Assembly: GCF_005116465.1 (NCBI RefSeq)
Contig: NZ_SWBM01000013.1
Coordinates: forward strand, 1 to 45,102
Source: Robertmurraya kyonggiensis
GTDB lineage: Bacteria > Bacillota > Bacilli > Bacillales > Cytobacillaceae
Length of the DNA stretch: 45,102 bases
Reading direction: 5' to 3'
The notes below the pieces were generated by a model. That model ran no database searches and was not told the DNA's origin. It worked only from the letters and a program-made list of their open reading frames with translations. Made by a program: the position numbers and the translations under genes. Of the stretch, positions 1 through 7,909 are shown piece by piece. Every line of letters begins with the position of its first letter. Position 1 is the stretch's first letter.

Positions 1-101
1 AGCATATTGAAAGCAAGCTTTCAATATGCAAGCGCTCGACTTGCATGTATTAGGCACGCCGCCAGCGTTCGTCCTGAGCCAGGATCAAACTCTCCAATAA
101 A
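1..101 (-). rRNA. 16S ribosomal RNA, 5' end only
   Basis: Read on the minus strand, this contains the universal 16S start: GAGAGTTTGATCCTGGCTCAG region (27F primer site, rc of 71-95), followed by GACGAACGCTGGCGGC and the start of variable region V1. The mature 5' end is placed at about 101 by analogy with Bacillus 16S (TTTATnGGAGAG). Only about 100 nt are inside the window; the rest of the rRNA operon lies to the left. The V1 hairpin (rc of 1-40) has AT-rich arms typical of Bacillaceae. Confidence 0.97.
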
Positions 102-255
102 GAGTAAGAATTAGCTCTAAAATTTTTCGCGTTAGCGAAAATATTTTTCATTAAAATAAAACTAACGTTGACGTATGATTTGTTTAGTTTTCAAAGTACA
201 AGAATGAATTTCCTTAGAAAGAAAATCATTTGCATCGCTCAGAAGCGACTTTATT

Positions 256-285
256 AATATAACATGCATCCTAAGTTTAAGTCAA
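256..285 (-). promoter_or_regulatory. rRNA operon promoter P2 (proximal)
   Basis: On the minus strand, -35 TTGACT (280-285) and -10 TATATT (256-261) are separated by 18 nt. It lies about 150 nt before the 16S 5' end, as expected for the proximal promoter of a Bacillus rrn operon. Confidence 0.7.
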
Positions 286-341
286 TAACTTTTTTAAAAT
301 AACTTTTTTTAAAAGTTTGTGTCTCAATAAGGACAAGAAAT

Positions 342-370
342 AATATACCACGCCTAAAAAATGATTTCAA
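342..370 (-). promoter_or_regulatory. rRNA operon promoter P1 (distal)
   Basis: On the minus strand, -35 TTGAAA (365-370), 17-nt spacer, -10 TATATT (342-347). It is placed about 85 nt upstream of P2, giving the tandem P1-P2 arrangement of Bacillus rrn operons. The rest of 102-511 is AT-rich leader and spacer in which no gene was found. Confidence 0.65.
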
Positions 371-511
371 TATAATTTTTATGTTTTTTTTAAGTTTTTA
401 CTCTGCTGCTCAAATTCTAAATCTATTAGATGTAAATCACAGGTCATAATGTCATAAAACAAATCATATTTATATGTATATCATTGCTATTTAAGAGAGG
501 ATGAAAAAGAA

Positions 512-685
512 GTGTTAGGGAACGCAGCTTTATATCTATCATTTATCATGGCAGTCTACTTATTCATTTTTTCCTATATTGAAGGAATTAAAATCGCCAA
601 TTCAGACGAAAAAGTTCACGGCGGAACCTTTATTTTTACATTTACCTTTGCATTTATCTTTTCTGGGCTTACTTATATTTTATGA
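512..685 (+). CDS. Small integral membrane protein, 57 aa, function unknown
   Basis: A short open frame starting at GTG 512, preceded by GAGAGG (495-500) at 11 nt. The product is MLGNAALYLS... to GLTYIL. It has two hydrophobic stretches (about residues 4-22 and 39-56) separated by a charged loop with NSDEKVHGG, suggesting a two-TM hairpin protein. A strong hairpin terminator follows immediately (685-712), which supports transcription in this direction. It sits between the rRNA promoter region and a convergent acetyltransferase. I do not recognise the family; whether it is expressed is inferred from the ribosome binding site, hydrophobicity pattern and terminator. Confidence 0.6.
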   Translation: MLGNAALYLSFIMAVYLFIFSYIEGIKIANSDEKVHGGTFIFTFTFAFIFSGLTYIL

Positions 686-714
686 ATAAGAGAATCAAGC
701 GATTCTCTTATTTA
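685..714 (+). terminator. Intrinsic terminator after the small membrane protein
   Basis: A perfect 12-bp stem (AATAAGAGAATC / GATTCTCTTATT) with loop AAGC begins at the last base of the 512-685 stop codon and ends just inside the 3' end of the convergent acetyltransferase gene. Downstream it is only moderately T-rich (TTTAGTTTTC). Confidence 0.6.
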
Positions 715-1268
715 GTTTTCAGCAGAGCTGAGATTGCAGCATCCACGAATTCCCCTTTTTCAAAAAACCTTTTCCTCAAAACCCCTTCAAACTCAAAACC
801 ATTTTTCTCAAGCACTCTTCTCGAGGCATTATTTAAGGGATCATAAAAAGCCTCGATTCGGTTTAAACCCATCTCGTTAAAACCATAGTCTACTACTTTT
901 GCAATGACTTCTGCCATGACGCCACTCCCCCAATAATCTGGATGAAGCTCATAGCCTATCTCCGCTTTAAAGTGATCCCTTTCTAAAGCATGAAATCCAC
1001 ATGTGCCTATGAGTTCATTAGTATCATACCTGGCAATGCCCCATCTTATCTGTTTTCTAGATTGATAACGATACAACAAACTTTCTATTAGCTCTACTGC
1101 TTGTTGTTTAGTAGAGAAGGTTTCTAGATCGTAAAATTCCGTCACTCTATCCTGAGAAAAATAACTAAACATATTCGAGGCATCCGTTAATTCTATTTTT
1201 CTCAATCGAAATCTCTCTGTCTCTAACACAGGAAATTCCTCAAATGCTTCATCCCATCTCATGTGCAT
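708..1268 (-). CDS. GNAT family N-acetyltransferase (RimJ/RimL type)
   Basis: Predicted acetyl-CoA-dependent N-acetyltransferase, 186 aa, usual for the RimJ/RimL branch. The family opening LETERFRLRKIELTDA is at about residues 15-30. The acetyl-CoA-binding motif A region IGYELHPDYWGSGVMAEV is at about 105-122, followed by NRIEAFYDPLNNASRRVLEKNGFEFEG, the usual C-terminal signature in this subgroup. The substrate (ribosomal protein N-terminus, antibiotic or small amine) cannot be read from sequence. GGTGAT just upstream favours the first ATG at 1268 over the one two codons later. It is followed on the same strand by nothing and preceded by the EamA transporter gene 31 bp away, so the two may be co-transcribed. 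Confidence 0.88.
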   Translation of the reverse strand: MHMRWDEAFEEFPVLETERFRLRKIELTDASNMFSYFSQDRVTEFYDLETFSTKQQAVELIESLLYRYQSRKQIRWGIARYDTNELIGTCGFHALERDHFKAEIGYELHPDYWGSGVMAEVIAKVVDYGFNEMGLNRIEAFYDPLNNASRRVLEKNGFEFEGVLRKRFFEKGEFVDAAISALLKTK

Positions 1269-1299
1269 TCATCACCATTTCATAAAAGATAGTTTCCAT

Positions 1300-2196
1300 C
1301 TAATTTTCTAGTTTCACTCTGCTCTTTACCATTTTTCCTTCTAATAGAAAAATCGTTAACGCCCCCATCACGATGAGCCCTCCCACCACTTGGGATTGGG
1401 TGAGTGTTTCATTTAATAGGTAGTAAGCAAGTACAGTTGCTCCTATTGGCTCTAATAAGATCGCCATTGAAATTACCGAAGCACTCAACCATTTGACTGA
1501 CCAATTGAATAATGAATGTCCAAATAAAGTTGGAACAACCGCTAACAAAAGAAAATAAATCCAATCAGCAGTAGGATAAGGAACCAGTGGTTCATTTTTT
1601 ACTAAAACATAAACCAAAAGTGTTAAGCTACTGACACTATAGACAACAAATGTATAAGTGATAAGACTGAGTCTTTTTCTAACAGTTTGTCCAAACATTA
1701 AGTAGGCTGTAATTAAAGCACAAGCGATTAGTGCAAGAATATCACCGAATAGCGCTGAACCACTTATTCGAAAATCACCCCAGCTAATGATAAAACTCCC
1801 CACAATAGCCAAAATACCGCACAGAATAGCTTTTATTGAAAATTTTTCTTTGAAAAAGAAATATGTACCGACAAAAGCGAACAGTGGTTGTAATGTGACT
1901 AAAACGGTGGAGCTAGCAACAGAAGTGTAATTTAGCGACTCAAACCAAAGGATGAAATGGAACGCTAAGAATACACCACCGATGATAGAAAAGATCCAAT
2001 CTCGTCTCGTAATAAGACGAAGCTCCTTAACATACTTTAATAAAAACATTGGTAACATAATGATTACAGAAAAAAACAATCTGTAAAATGCGATAACACC
2101 AGAAGGAGCTGACGACATTTTTACAAAAATTGCAGATGTGGACACTGATAAAACACCAATTGCCAGTGCCAGATAAGGGTTCATTTTGGGCCCCAT
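1300..2196 (-). CDS. EamA/DMT-family metabolite exporter
   Basis: Integral membrane protein with about ten TM helices arranged as two EamA repeats, the drug/metabolite transporter fold. The first repeat starts at LALAIGVLSVSTSAIFVKMSS and the second near DILALIACALITAYLMFG. C-terminal LLNETLTQSQVVGGLIVMGALTIFL is typical of the family. The ORF extends to a TTG at 2205, but AGGAG (2206-2210) directly abuts that codon and is 9 nt before ATG 2196, so 2196 is chosen (298 aa). Substrate unknown. It is divergent from the MgtC-like gene. Confidence 0.87.
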   Translation of the reverse strand: MGPKMNPYLALAIGVLSVSTSAIFVKMSSAPSGVIAFYRLFFSVIIMLPMFLLKYVKELRLITRRDWIFSIIGGVFLAFHFILWFESLNYTSVASSTVLVTLQPLFAFVGTYFFFKEKFSIKAILCGILAIVGSFIISWGDFRISGSALFGDILALIACALITAYLMFGQTVRKRLSLITYTFVVYSVSSLTLLVYVLVKNEPLVPYPTADWIYFLLLAVVPTLFGHSLFNWSVKWLSASVISMAILLEPIGATVLAYYLLNETLTQSQVVGGLIVMGALTIFLLEGKMVKSRVKLEN

Positions 2197-2331
2197 TGCT
2201 TTCAACTCCTATTTGAACTGCATAAAAATATTTTACATCCTTTTTTTCCCTAATGACTACTAGATTTTTTCTAAAATAGGGTAAGATTGCTCTAAGTTAA
2301 TTTATTTTTACATAAAGGTGTGTATGGTCCT

Positions 2332-3024
2332 ATGTCTGAATTGGAAATCGAAATGCTCATAAAACTTGGCATAACAGCCTTCCTTGGTCTAATCATCGGA
2401 TTAGAAAGGGAATTAAAAAGAAAACCCGTTGGATTAAAAACATGTTTAGTTATTTCCATTGTAAGTTGCTTATTAACCATTGTATCAATCGAATCAGCTT
2501 ATATGGTTCCAACGCGACCCGATATTAATATAACAATGGATCCTTTACGACTTGCCGCTCAAATTATTTCTGGAATCGGTTTTCTTGGGGCAGGAGTTAT
2601 TTTACGAAGAGGAAATGATAGCATTTCCGGATTAACCACAGCTGCCTTAATTTGGGGAGCCGCTGGAATTGGCATTGCCGTTGGAGCAGGTTTTTATTTC
2701 GAAGCTGCTGCTGGAGTTGCTTTCTTAATTATCAGTGTGGAAATTGTCCCTTATATTGTGAGTTTAATCGGGCCACGAAAATTAAGAGAGAAAGAAATCA
2801 AATTACAGCTTCATATCAAGGACAAGGATAAAATTGTTACAATTATAACTGCTCTTAATGAAGAAAAAATTTCAATTAAGAATATAAGAATCAAAGATTT
2901 AGAAAATGATGACCATCTTGTTCAATTGCGGGTAACTGTCAATCAAAAACGATTAACGACTGATGTTTATTATACTGTCTCTAAGCTCGAAGGTGTTCGC
3001 ACTGTAGAAATTGAAAGTTTGTAA
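2332..3024 (+). CDS. MgtC/SapB family membrane protein
   Basis: About 230 aa. Four to five N-terminal TM helices carry the MgtC signature: LIIGLERELKRKPVGLKTC near residues 15-33 and RLAAQIISGIGFLGAGVI near 75-92. The soluble C-terminal tail (about 150-230, KEIKLQLHIKDKDKIVTII...) resembles an ACT-like regulatory domain found in longer MgtC homologues. In other bacteria such proteins are linked to Mg2+-limited growth and membrane energetics; the role here is inference. GTG 2320 is in frame but AAAGG sits too close to it; ATG 2332 gives the N-terminus MSELEIEMLIKLG expected for the family. A tRNA gene follows. Confidence 0.85.
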   Translation: MSELEIEMLIKLGITAFLGLIIGLERELKRKPVGLKTCLVISIVSCLLTIVSIESAYMVPTRPDINITMDPLRLAAQIISGIGFLGAGVILRRGNDSISGLTTAALIWGAAGIGIAVGAGFYFEAAAGVAFLIISVEIVPYIVSLIGPRKLREKEIKLQLHIKDKDKIVTIITALNEEKISIKNIRIKDLENDDHLVQLRVTVNQKRLTTDVYYTVSKLEGVRTVEIESL

Positions 3025-3114
3025 AATGTATCTTTTCGAAAACTGAATATTATGTAATTCCCTCTTGATTTTTTACGGAGCTCGCTTATAATTAGCTTTG
3101 TAACACTTCATTTG

Positions 3115-3186
3115 GGGGATTAGCTCAGCTGGGAGAGCGTTTGGCTGGCAGCCAAAAGGTCAGGGGTTCGAGCCCCCTATTCTCCA
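3115..3186 (+). tRNA. tRNA-Ala (anticodon GGC)
   Basis: Cloverleaf read directly: acceptor GGGGATT, D arm GCTC...GAGC, anticodon stem TTTGG/CCAAA with loop CTGGCAG (anticodon GGC), T arm AGGGG-TTCGAGC-CCCCT, 3' acceptor strand ATTCTCC and discriminator A. The G3:U70 wobble pair that identifies alanine tRNAs is present. The acceptor has one U6:U67 mismatch, and the 3' CCA is not encoded. It stands alone between the MgtC-like gene and a terminator. Confidence 0.93.
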
Positions 3187-3190
3187 TAAA

Positions 3191-3226
3191 AGAAAACCCT
3201 TGCGACTAACGCTAGGGTTTTTCTTA
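3191..3226 (+). terminator. Bidirectional intrinsic terminator (tRNA-Ala / nucleoside transporter)
   Basis: Stem GAAAACCCT(T)GCG / CGC(T)AGGGTTTTTC with loop ACTAA, followed by T-rich sequence on both strands. It can end the tRNA transcript on the plus strand and the convergent nucleoside transporter gene on the minus strand. Confidence 0.75.
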
Positions 3227-3228
3227 TA

Positions 3229-4422
3229 CTACCAAATAAACAATCCAACAAACATTGCACTCAACAATGAAACAGCAATCCCACTAACTAATAGTCGCCA
3301 AACATTTTTCCCTATGATACGAGATTTTTCTTCTCCCATGATTGAACTGATGGCCCCGTAAATCATGCCGACTGTACTAAAATTAGCGAATGACGTTAAG
3401 AAAGTTGTAGCGACAGCCACCGTATGTGGTGCTAAGGTAGGAATCTGTTCTTTTAGATCCATCATAGCTACAAATTCATTCGTAGCTAATTTAATTCCCA
3501 TAAGCTGAGCTACGTACAACGCATCTTGTCCAGACAATCCAAGAAGGAAAGCAAACGGACTGAAAATAATTGAGAATATCTTTTGAACAGTAAGTCCATC
3601 TACAAAGAATCCTAATATTCCATTAAGACACGCAGTTAATGCCACATATCCAACAACCATTGCTAAAATAACAATAATCATATTCATCCCAACAAGCATA
3701 CTATTGGAAATCGTAGAGAAGAAATCCTTTCGTTCTTCTTTAGATGGGACGTAAACGATATCTTCTTCTTTCGTAACTTCGATAGGGTTTAATACACTTG
3801 CAAGAAGTAAAGCATTTAAACAGTTTAATGGAATCGCTGCAAATACATACTCCCCAGGAACCATGGTTAGATAAGCTCCAATAATCGAACCACTAATACT
3901 GCTCATGCTCATGATTCCAAACGTAAGTAATCGATTTTCTTTTAATACAGAAAGTTGCTGGCGAATAACAGCCAGAGCCTCTGTATTTCCAAGGAACATC
4001 ATTTGCAATGAAAAGAAGCTTTCTAGCTTCGGTAATCCTGAAACTTTTGAAATAACCCAACCAACCTTATCAATAATCCAAGTTAGAATACCAAAATAGC
4101 TCAAGATATCGAAAAAGGTGATGATAAAAATAATCGGCATTAAAGCACTAAAGAAAAAGTCCACCGTAGGATTTGCCATTATGGATGGGAAAGCAAATGC
4201 TATGCCTTCGTTTGCACTGGATATAAGAAAAGTAAAAAATGATGCAATTTGATTAATGACCCATACCCCAATTTTGGTGCCAAGCATAAACCAAGTAATA
4301 AGTAATTCCACTACAATTAAACTTATAATTGGACGCCATTTAATGTTTCTCTTATTAGGAGAACAAAGAAACACGAGACCAAAGACAATTAGAATTCCTA
4401 AAATATTCATTAAAAAAAACAT
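3229..4422 (-). CDS. NupC-family concentrative nucleoside transporter
   Basis: Polytopic membrane protein (397 aa) of the CNT family that imports nucleosides by cation symport. Family segments seen: an N-terminal helix block, IFIITFFDILSYFGILTWIIDKVG, LEAFF-like LESFFSLQMMFLGNTEALAVI (the conserved NxTEA/P region), MSSISGSIIGAYL and the C-terminal LTSFANFSTVGMIYG. GTG 4431 is in frame, but AGGGAG lies 8 nt before ATG 4422, which is chosen. A purine riboswitch of the guanine class precedes it, so the substrate is probably a purine nucleoside such as guanosine or inosine (inference). The terminator shared with tRNA-Ala lies downstream. Confidence 0.9.
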   Translation of the reverse strand: MFFLMNILGILIVFGLVFLCSPNKRNIKWRPIISLIVVELLITWFMLGTKIGVWVINQIASFFTFLISSANEGIAFAFPSIMANPTVDFFFSALMPIIFIITFFDILSYFGILTWIIDKVGWVISKVSGLPKLESFFSLQMMFLGNTEALAVIRQQLSVLKENRLLTFGIMSMSSISGSIIGAYLTMVPGEYVFAAIPLNCLNALLLASVLNPIEVTKEEDIVYVPSKEERKDFFSTISNSMLVGMNMIIVILAMVVGYVALTACLNGILGFFVDGLTVQKIFSIIFSPFAFLLGLSGQDALYVAQLMGIKLATNEFVAMMDLKEQIPTLAPHTVAVATTFLTSFANFSTVGMIYGAISSIMGEEKSRIIGKNVWRLLVSGIAVSLLSAMFVGLFIW

Positions 4423-4601
4423 GTAAACCACTCCCTAAAATAGAATGCCTCGCATAAGAAGTCCTTTTCATTTTCCCCAGCTACAGGCGAAAAGCATGAA
4501 AAAAGTAAGAGTGGCGAGTATCCTATTTAATTGATACAGTCATTCATAATAACTAGTATCCATGGGAATAGTCTGCATGTTTCATTCTTATTTATTCATA
4601 C

Positions 4602-4673
4602 TTCCCTGTAGTCCAGCAATTTTGGCTGCCGGGTAGAAACTATCAGACCGTTCAACTGATATTATACAAGGAA
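4602..4673 (-). promoter_or_regulatory. Purine riboswitch aptamer, guanine class
   Basis: On the minus strand: P1 TTCCTTGT/ACAGGGAA (8 bp incl. one G-T), J1/2 core TATAAT, P2 TATCAG/CTGATA with loop ending CGG, J2/3 core GTTTCTACC, P3 CCGGCA/TGCTGG with loop GCCAAAAT, and J3/1 GACTAC. Loop GG and loop CC can form the L2-L3 contacts. The specificity position in GACTA is C, the guanine type (U in adenine aptamers). It is 180 nt upstream of the nucleoside transporter. Downstream, CCTGTAG (4481-4487) can compete with the P1 3' strand, and CCACTC (4509-4514) can cover the GAGTGG of the ribosome binding site. No strong terminator is seen, so translational control is suggested. Confidence 0.9.
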
Positions 4674-4691
4674 CATTTTTGTGATTTGCTC

Positions 4692-4720
4692 ATTTTATAA
4701 CATCCAAAAAGATACGACAA
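4692..4720 (-). promoter_or_regulatory. Sigma-A-type promoter of the riboswitch-nupC transcript
   Basis: On the minus strand, -35 TTGTCG (4715-4720), 17-nt spacer, -10 TAAAAT (4692-4697). Predicted start near 4685 lies about 12 nt before aptamer helix P1. The remaining sequence up to 4969 is AT-rich; no further gene was found. Confidence 0.65.
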
Positions 4721-4969
4721 TGATTTAAAAAGAAGTTCTAATCATTTTATAAATATCAATTATTAGAAAATTTATATATGCCCACACTTAATGCTTATAT
4801 CCTAATTTTCCCTCCCGACCGTATAGCGTTTTACTTGAATGCATATATTCAGTAGGAGATAATACTATTATTAACAGTTAAATTATGGAAAAGTATTCTG
4901 CTAGTTTTCTAGATAATAACAACACTAATTTCAAATCTTCAAGCACTTCGCCAAAGGAGGATTGATATT

Positions 4970-5500
4970 ATGAAAAAGTTTATATTCATTATGGTTGGTT
5001 CCATATCTATTGCGATCATACTTGGAATTGTCGCATTTTTTACATATAAGTCATTATCCAAAGATTCTGTTCAAATCCAAGAAACTACATCGCAAAACGT
5101 GGTAGATGGTGAAAAGGTCATCGAGATTATTGAGACAGATGGGGAACCAGTTGAAGAAGAATTACCAATGGATATGAGTGAAGAAGCAATAAAAGATGCT
5201 ATTCATGGTATGTCCCATCAAAAAGTCCGCGCTGAAGAGAAATGGGGATTTATTCCGCTAACTGCTGAACGGGTAAAGCGATTGAAAACAATCGTTGAAA
5301 AAAATAGGGACAAGTACGAGTATGCGAGCATTTATTTAGATATTCTTGAGCGCTGGGGCAATAACGACTTTTCTCAAGTCGACCATGACCATAATCAAAT
5401 TTGGGATTTACAGAATGGAACGATTGGTAAAGCAACTGGTATCTTATCTACCGAAGAAGAAAAAGCATTCATTGAGGAGCATTTTGATATTGAACAATAG
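4970..5500 (+). CDS. Membrane-anchored extracellular protein, DUF6241-like
   Basis: 176 aa with an N-terminal signal anchor (residues 5-27, FIFIMVGSISIAIILGIVAFF), then an acidic linker rich in E/D (about 40-65) and a compact C-terminal domain with EAIKDAIHGMSHQKVRAEEKWG and LTAERVKRLKTIVEKN. This pattern recalls the Bacillaceae DUF6241 family; I recall it from memory and could not test it. No enzymatic motif is evident. The ribosome binding site AAAGGAGG 10 nt before ATG is strong. It converges with the GtrA gene, 21 bp away. Confidence 0.7.
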   Translation: MKKFIFIMVGSISIAIILGIVAFFTYKSLSKDSVQIQETTSQNVVDGEKVIEIIETDGEPVEEELPMDMSEEAIKDAIHGMSHQKVRAEEKWGFIPLTAERVKRLKTIVEKNRDKYEYASIYLDILERWGNNDFSQVDHDHNQIWDLQNGTIGKATGILSTEEEKAFIEEHFDIEQ

Positions 5501-5521
5501 GAGGGCTTGCGCAACCTAACC

Positions 5522-5893
5522 TTACACTCCGCCCTTCAAAACCCTCCTCGATATAACAAATGTAAACGGAATTGCAATTCCAGTTGCGATGAGTGGAGCT
5601 ACCCTATTATCAAGTTGAACCCATTCTCTTAAGGCATAAAGTGCCCCTGTAGAGATTGCGATGTTTACTACATATGTGATGGGAAATTGGAAGAATTTTT
5701 TCCAGCTTGGTTTTGTGCGGTATGTAAAATACGTGTTTAGATAAAAAGAACCCACCATACTGATGCAGAAAGCCATCCAATGCCCAATTAAATACTGGAA
5801 TCCTACCACTTCTGAAAATAGTAAATACCACAGATAATAATGAAGGGTATTTACTATTCCAACCAAAATGAACCTTAGAGCCTCACCTTTCAT
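5522..5893 (-). CDS. GtrA family membrane protein
   Basis: Four-TM protein of the GtrA family, thought to help move lipid-linked sugars (undecaprenyl-phosphate-glycosyl groups) across the membrane for wall or polysaccharide glycosylation. Typical features are FILVGIVNTLHYYLWYLLF at the start, YLIGHWMAFCISMVGSFYLNTYFTYR in the middle and a final TM ending in basic residues. The frame is open to ATG 5971, but that start has no ribosome binding site and would add 26 non-conserved residues. ATG 5893 gives 123 aa, the normal family length, with AAAGGG upstream. No glycosyltransferase gene is adjacent. Confidence 0.82.
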   Translation of the reverse strand: MKGEALRFILVGIVNTLHYYLWYLLFSEVVGFQYLIGHWMAFCISMVGSFYLNTYFTYRTKPSWKKFFQFPITYVVNIAISTGALYALREWVQLDNRVAPLIATGIAIPFTFVISRRVLKGGV

Positions 5894-6041
5894 TTTTATT
5901 GCCAACCCTTTCTCCACGATTTCTACCTTCCTATTAGTTTCCCCACATAATTGAATCTGCATCATTTTCATTAAAATTAAACCTATTTTTGTAATTTTTG
6001 TAGTATAATTTACTAAAAAACTATGGGGGAATCTTGGTCTT

Positions 6042-6863
6042 ATGTCACAGAAATTACAAGGGATTTTAGATAATTTAGAAACGATTCAAAGATCATTTGC
6101 GGAACCAACTACAATTACTGTAACGGATACTGAAAAAATTGTTGCCCAAGTGAAAGCAGAGTTTGATACCACAAATATTCCAATTGGAATCCCACTTGCA
6201 AAGATGGAGAGCCCACTAATCACAGATTCATTAAAAAATGGCAAGGTTAATCGTGTCGAATTTGGAGCTGACCAAGGTATAGGTATTTCATGTATTGTTA
6301 CCTTTAATCCTATTATGGATAATCATGAAGTAGTTGGCTTACTTATCATTACCACATCTACAGAAAAAATTGATACATTGCGTAGTGTTGCTACTGAGCT
6401 TTCTGTCGCTTCAGAAGAAATGGCTGCAACTTCTGAACAATTATCGAATGTATCGAATACGATTTCAGAAAAAATCCAGGCAATCTCTGCGGATTCAGAA
6501 AATATTTCAAAAATGATCGAAGACGCTTACCAGGTGATTAAATCGGTTCAAGAGATTGCCAACCAATCAAAAATCTTAGGTTTGAATGCAGCGATCGAAG
6601 CAGCAAGAGCTGGTGAATATGGAAAAGGATTCTCTGTCGTTGCGAATGAAATTAGAAGAATGGCTGATCAAAGTAAAGAGTCTTCTGTAAGCATTATCGA
6701 GTATTTAGAAAAAGTGAATGCGGCTATTAACGGAAATAACTCTTCTATTCATGAGATTGTGACAATGGTAGAAGAGCATACCTCAAGCCTCGGAGAATTT
6801 AATAATTCCTTAGACCTAATCGCAGCATCTGCTGATAAATTAATGAGTTCTTCTAAACTATAA
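6042..6863 (+). CDS. Soluble methyl-accepting chemotaxis-type receptor, copy 1 (YfmS-like)
   Basis: 273 aa without any TM segment. Residues 1-115 form a small sensor-like domain ([33 protein letters not shown]); residues about 118-270 form a short MCP signalling coiled coil with the hairpin-tip motif [33 protein letters not shown] at about 176-208. That tip binds CheW/CheV and CheA. Size and architecture resemble B. subtilis YfmS, a cytoplasmic chemoreceptor. Signal unknown. A -10-like TATAAT is at 6004-6009 and a strong terminator follows, so it is probably monocistronic. The signalling half is nearly identical to that of the next gene. Confidence 0.88.
   Translation: MSQKLQGILDNLETIQRSFAEPTTITVTDTEKIVAQVKAEFDTTNIPIGIPLAKMESPLITDSLKNGKVNRVEFGADQGIGISCIVTFNPIMDNHEVVGLLIITTSTEKIDTLRSVATELSVASEEMAATSEQLSNVSNTISEKIQAISADSENISKMIEDAYQVIKSVQEIANQSKILGLNAAIEAARAGEYGKGFSVVANEIRRMADQSKESSVSIIEYLEKVNAAINGNNSSIHEIVTMVEEHTSSLGEFNNSLDLIAASADKLMSSSKL
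6432..6790 (+). repeat. Near-identical direct repeat, copy A (chemoreceptor signalling domain)
   Basis: This 359-bp stretch aligns without gaps to 7421-7779. I count seven differences, all at third codon positions and all synonymous. Flanking coding sequence on both sides is clearly more diverged. Confidence 0.9.
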
Positions 6864-6874
6864 TCGTAAATATG

Positions 6875-6910
6875 AAAGTGGCTGACATTACTGTGTCGGC
6901 CACTTTTTTT
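6875..6910 (+). terminator. Intrinsic terminator of chemoreceptor copy 1
   Basis: Stem AAAGTGGCTGACA / TGTCGGCCACTTT (13 bp, one G-T) with a 6-nt loop, followed by a run of T. Confidence 0.9.
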
Positions 6911-7027
6911 AAACTGAGTAAATCAAAATGAAAATTAATCTACAATAATTACCAAATAAATTGTATCTTACTACAACCATTCCCTATTGTATAATTTACT
7001 TAAAAACATTGAGAGATTGGTGGATTT

Positions 7028-7852
7028 ATGTCACAGAAATTACAAGGGCTTCTAGATAATGCAGAAACGATTCAAAGGTCTTTTTCCGAACCTACTTCTA
7101 TTTTAGTAACAGATAGAGAAAAAATTCTCGTACAGGTGAAAGCTAGCTTTGATACCACTAATATTCCAGCTGGCACGCGTCTTGATTCTATGCCTCCTAA
7201 TCCCCTTTTAGAGGAGTGCTTAAGAACTGGGAAGGTGAACAAAGCTGAATTTGGTGCTGACAACGAATTCGGACTTCCGTTTATTGTCACTTGGAACCCA
7301 ATCATCGATAACCGTGAAATAGTTGGTTTGCTTATTACAACAACTTCAACTGAAAAAATCGAGAGTCTGCGAAATATTGCTTCAGAACTCTCCGTGGCTT
7401 CAGAAGAGATGTCAGCCACATCTGAACAATTATCGAATGTATCGAATACGATTTCAGAAAAAATCCAAGCAATCTCTGCGGATTCAGAAAATATTTCAAA
7501 AATGATCGAAGACGCTTACCAGGTGATTAAATCGGTTCAAGAGATTGCGAATCAATCAAAAATCTTAGGTTTGAATGCAGCAATTGAAGCAGCAAGAGCT
7601 GGTGAATACGGAAAAGGATTCTCTGTCGTTGCGAATGAAATTAGAAGAATGGCTGATCAAAGTAAAGAGTCTTCTGTAAGCATTATCGAGTATTTAGAAA
7701 AAGTGAATGCGGCTATTAACGGAAATAACTCTTCTATTCATGAGATTGTGACAATGGTAGAAGAGCATACATCAAGCCTTACAGAGTTCAACAATTCCTT
7801 AGATTTGATTGCATCATCCGCTGATAAATTGATGAATTCGTCTAAACTATAA
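7028..7852 (+). CDS. Soluble methyl-accepting chemotaxis-type receptor, copy 2 (YfmS-like)
   Basis: 274 aa, paralogue of the preceding gene. The first 20 codons are also close, but the sensor region (about 22-115) differs at many positions, for example the region [20 protein letters not shown] and [21 protein letters not shown]. Residues about 132-250 are identical in protein sequence to copy 1, including the [12 protein letters not shown] hairpin tip. It has its own -10-like TATAAT (about 6991-6996), GGTGG before ATG and its own terminator. Likely role: feeding a second, related signal into the same CheA-CheW/CheV machinery (inference). Confidence 0.88.
   Translation: MSQKLQGLLDNAETIQRSFSEPTSILVTDREKILVQVKASFDTTNIPAGTRLDSMPPNPLLEECLRTGKVNKAEFGADNEFGLPFIVTWNPIIDNREIVGLLITTTSTEKIESLRNIASELSVASEEMSATSEQLSNVSNTISEKIQAISADSENISKMIEDAYQVIKSVQEIANQSKILGLNAAIEAARAGEYGKGFSVVANEIRRMADQSKESSVSIIEYLEKVNAAINGNNSSIHEIVTMVEEHTSSLTEFNNSLDLIASSADKLMNSSKL
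7421..7779 (+). repeat. Near-identical direct repeat, copy B (chemoreceptor signalling domain)
   Basis: Partner of 6432-6790: same length, no gaps, seven synonymous differences by my count. Confidence 0.9.
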
Positions 7853-7862
7853 TCCTAAACAC

Positions 7863-7909
7863 AAAAAGCGAGGTAACTAGCACATCTTGTGCAGATCCTC
7901 GCTTTTTTT
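7863..7909 (+). terminator. Bidirectional terminator (chemoreceptor 2 / DedA)
   Basis: Stem AAAAAGCGAGG / CCTCGCTTTTT with an inner small hairpin GCACA-TCT-TGTGC and a T run on the plus strand. It lies between two convergent genes. Confidence 0.85.

Noticed and set aside
5501-5545. Terminator between the DUF6241-like and GtrA genes
   Set aside because: GAGGGC/GCCCTTC arms exist, but the loop is long and there is no T run.
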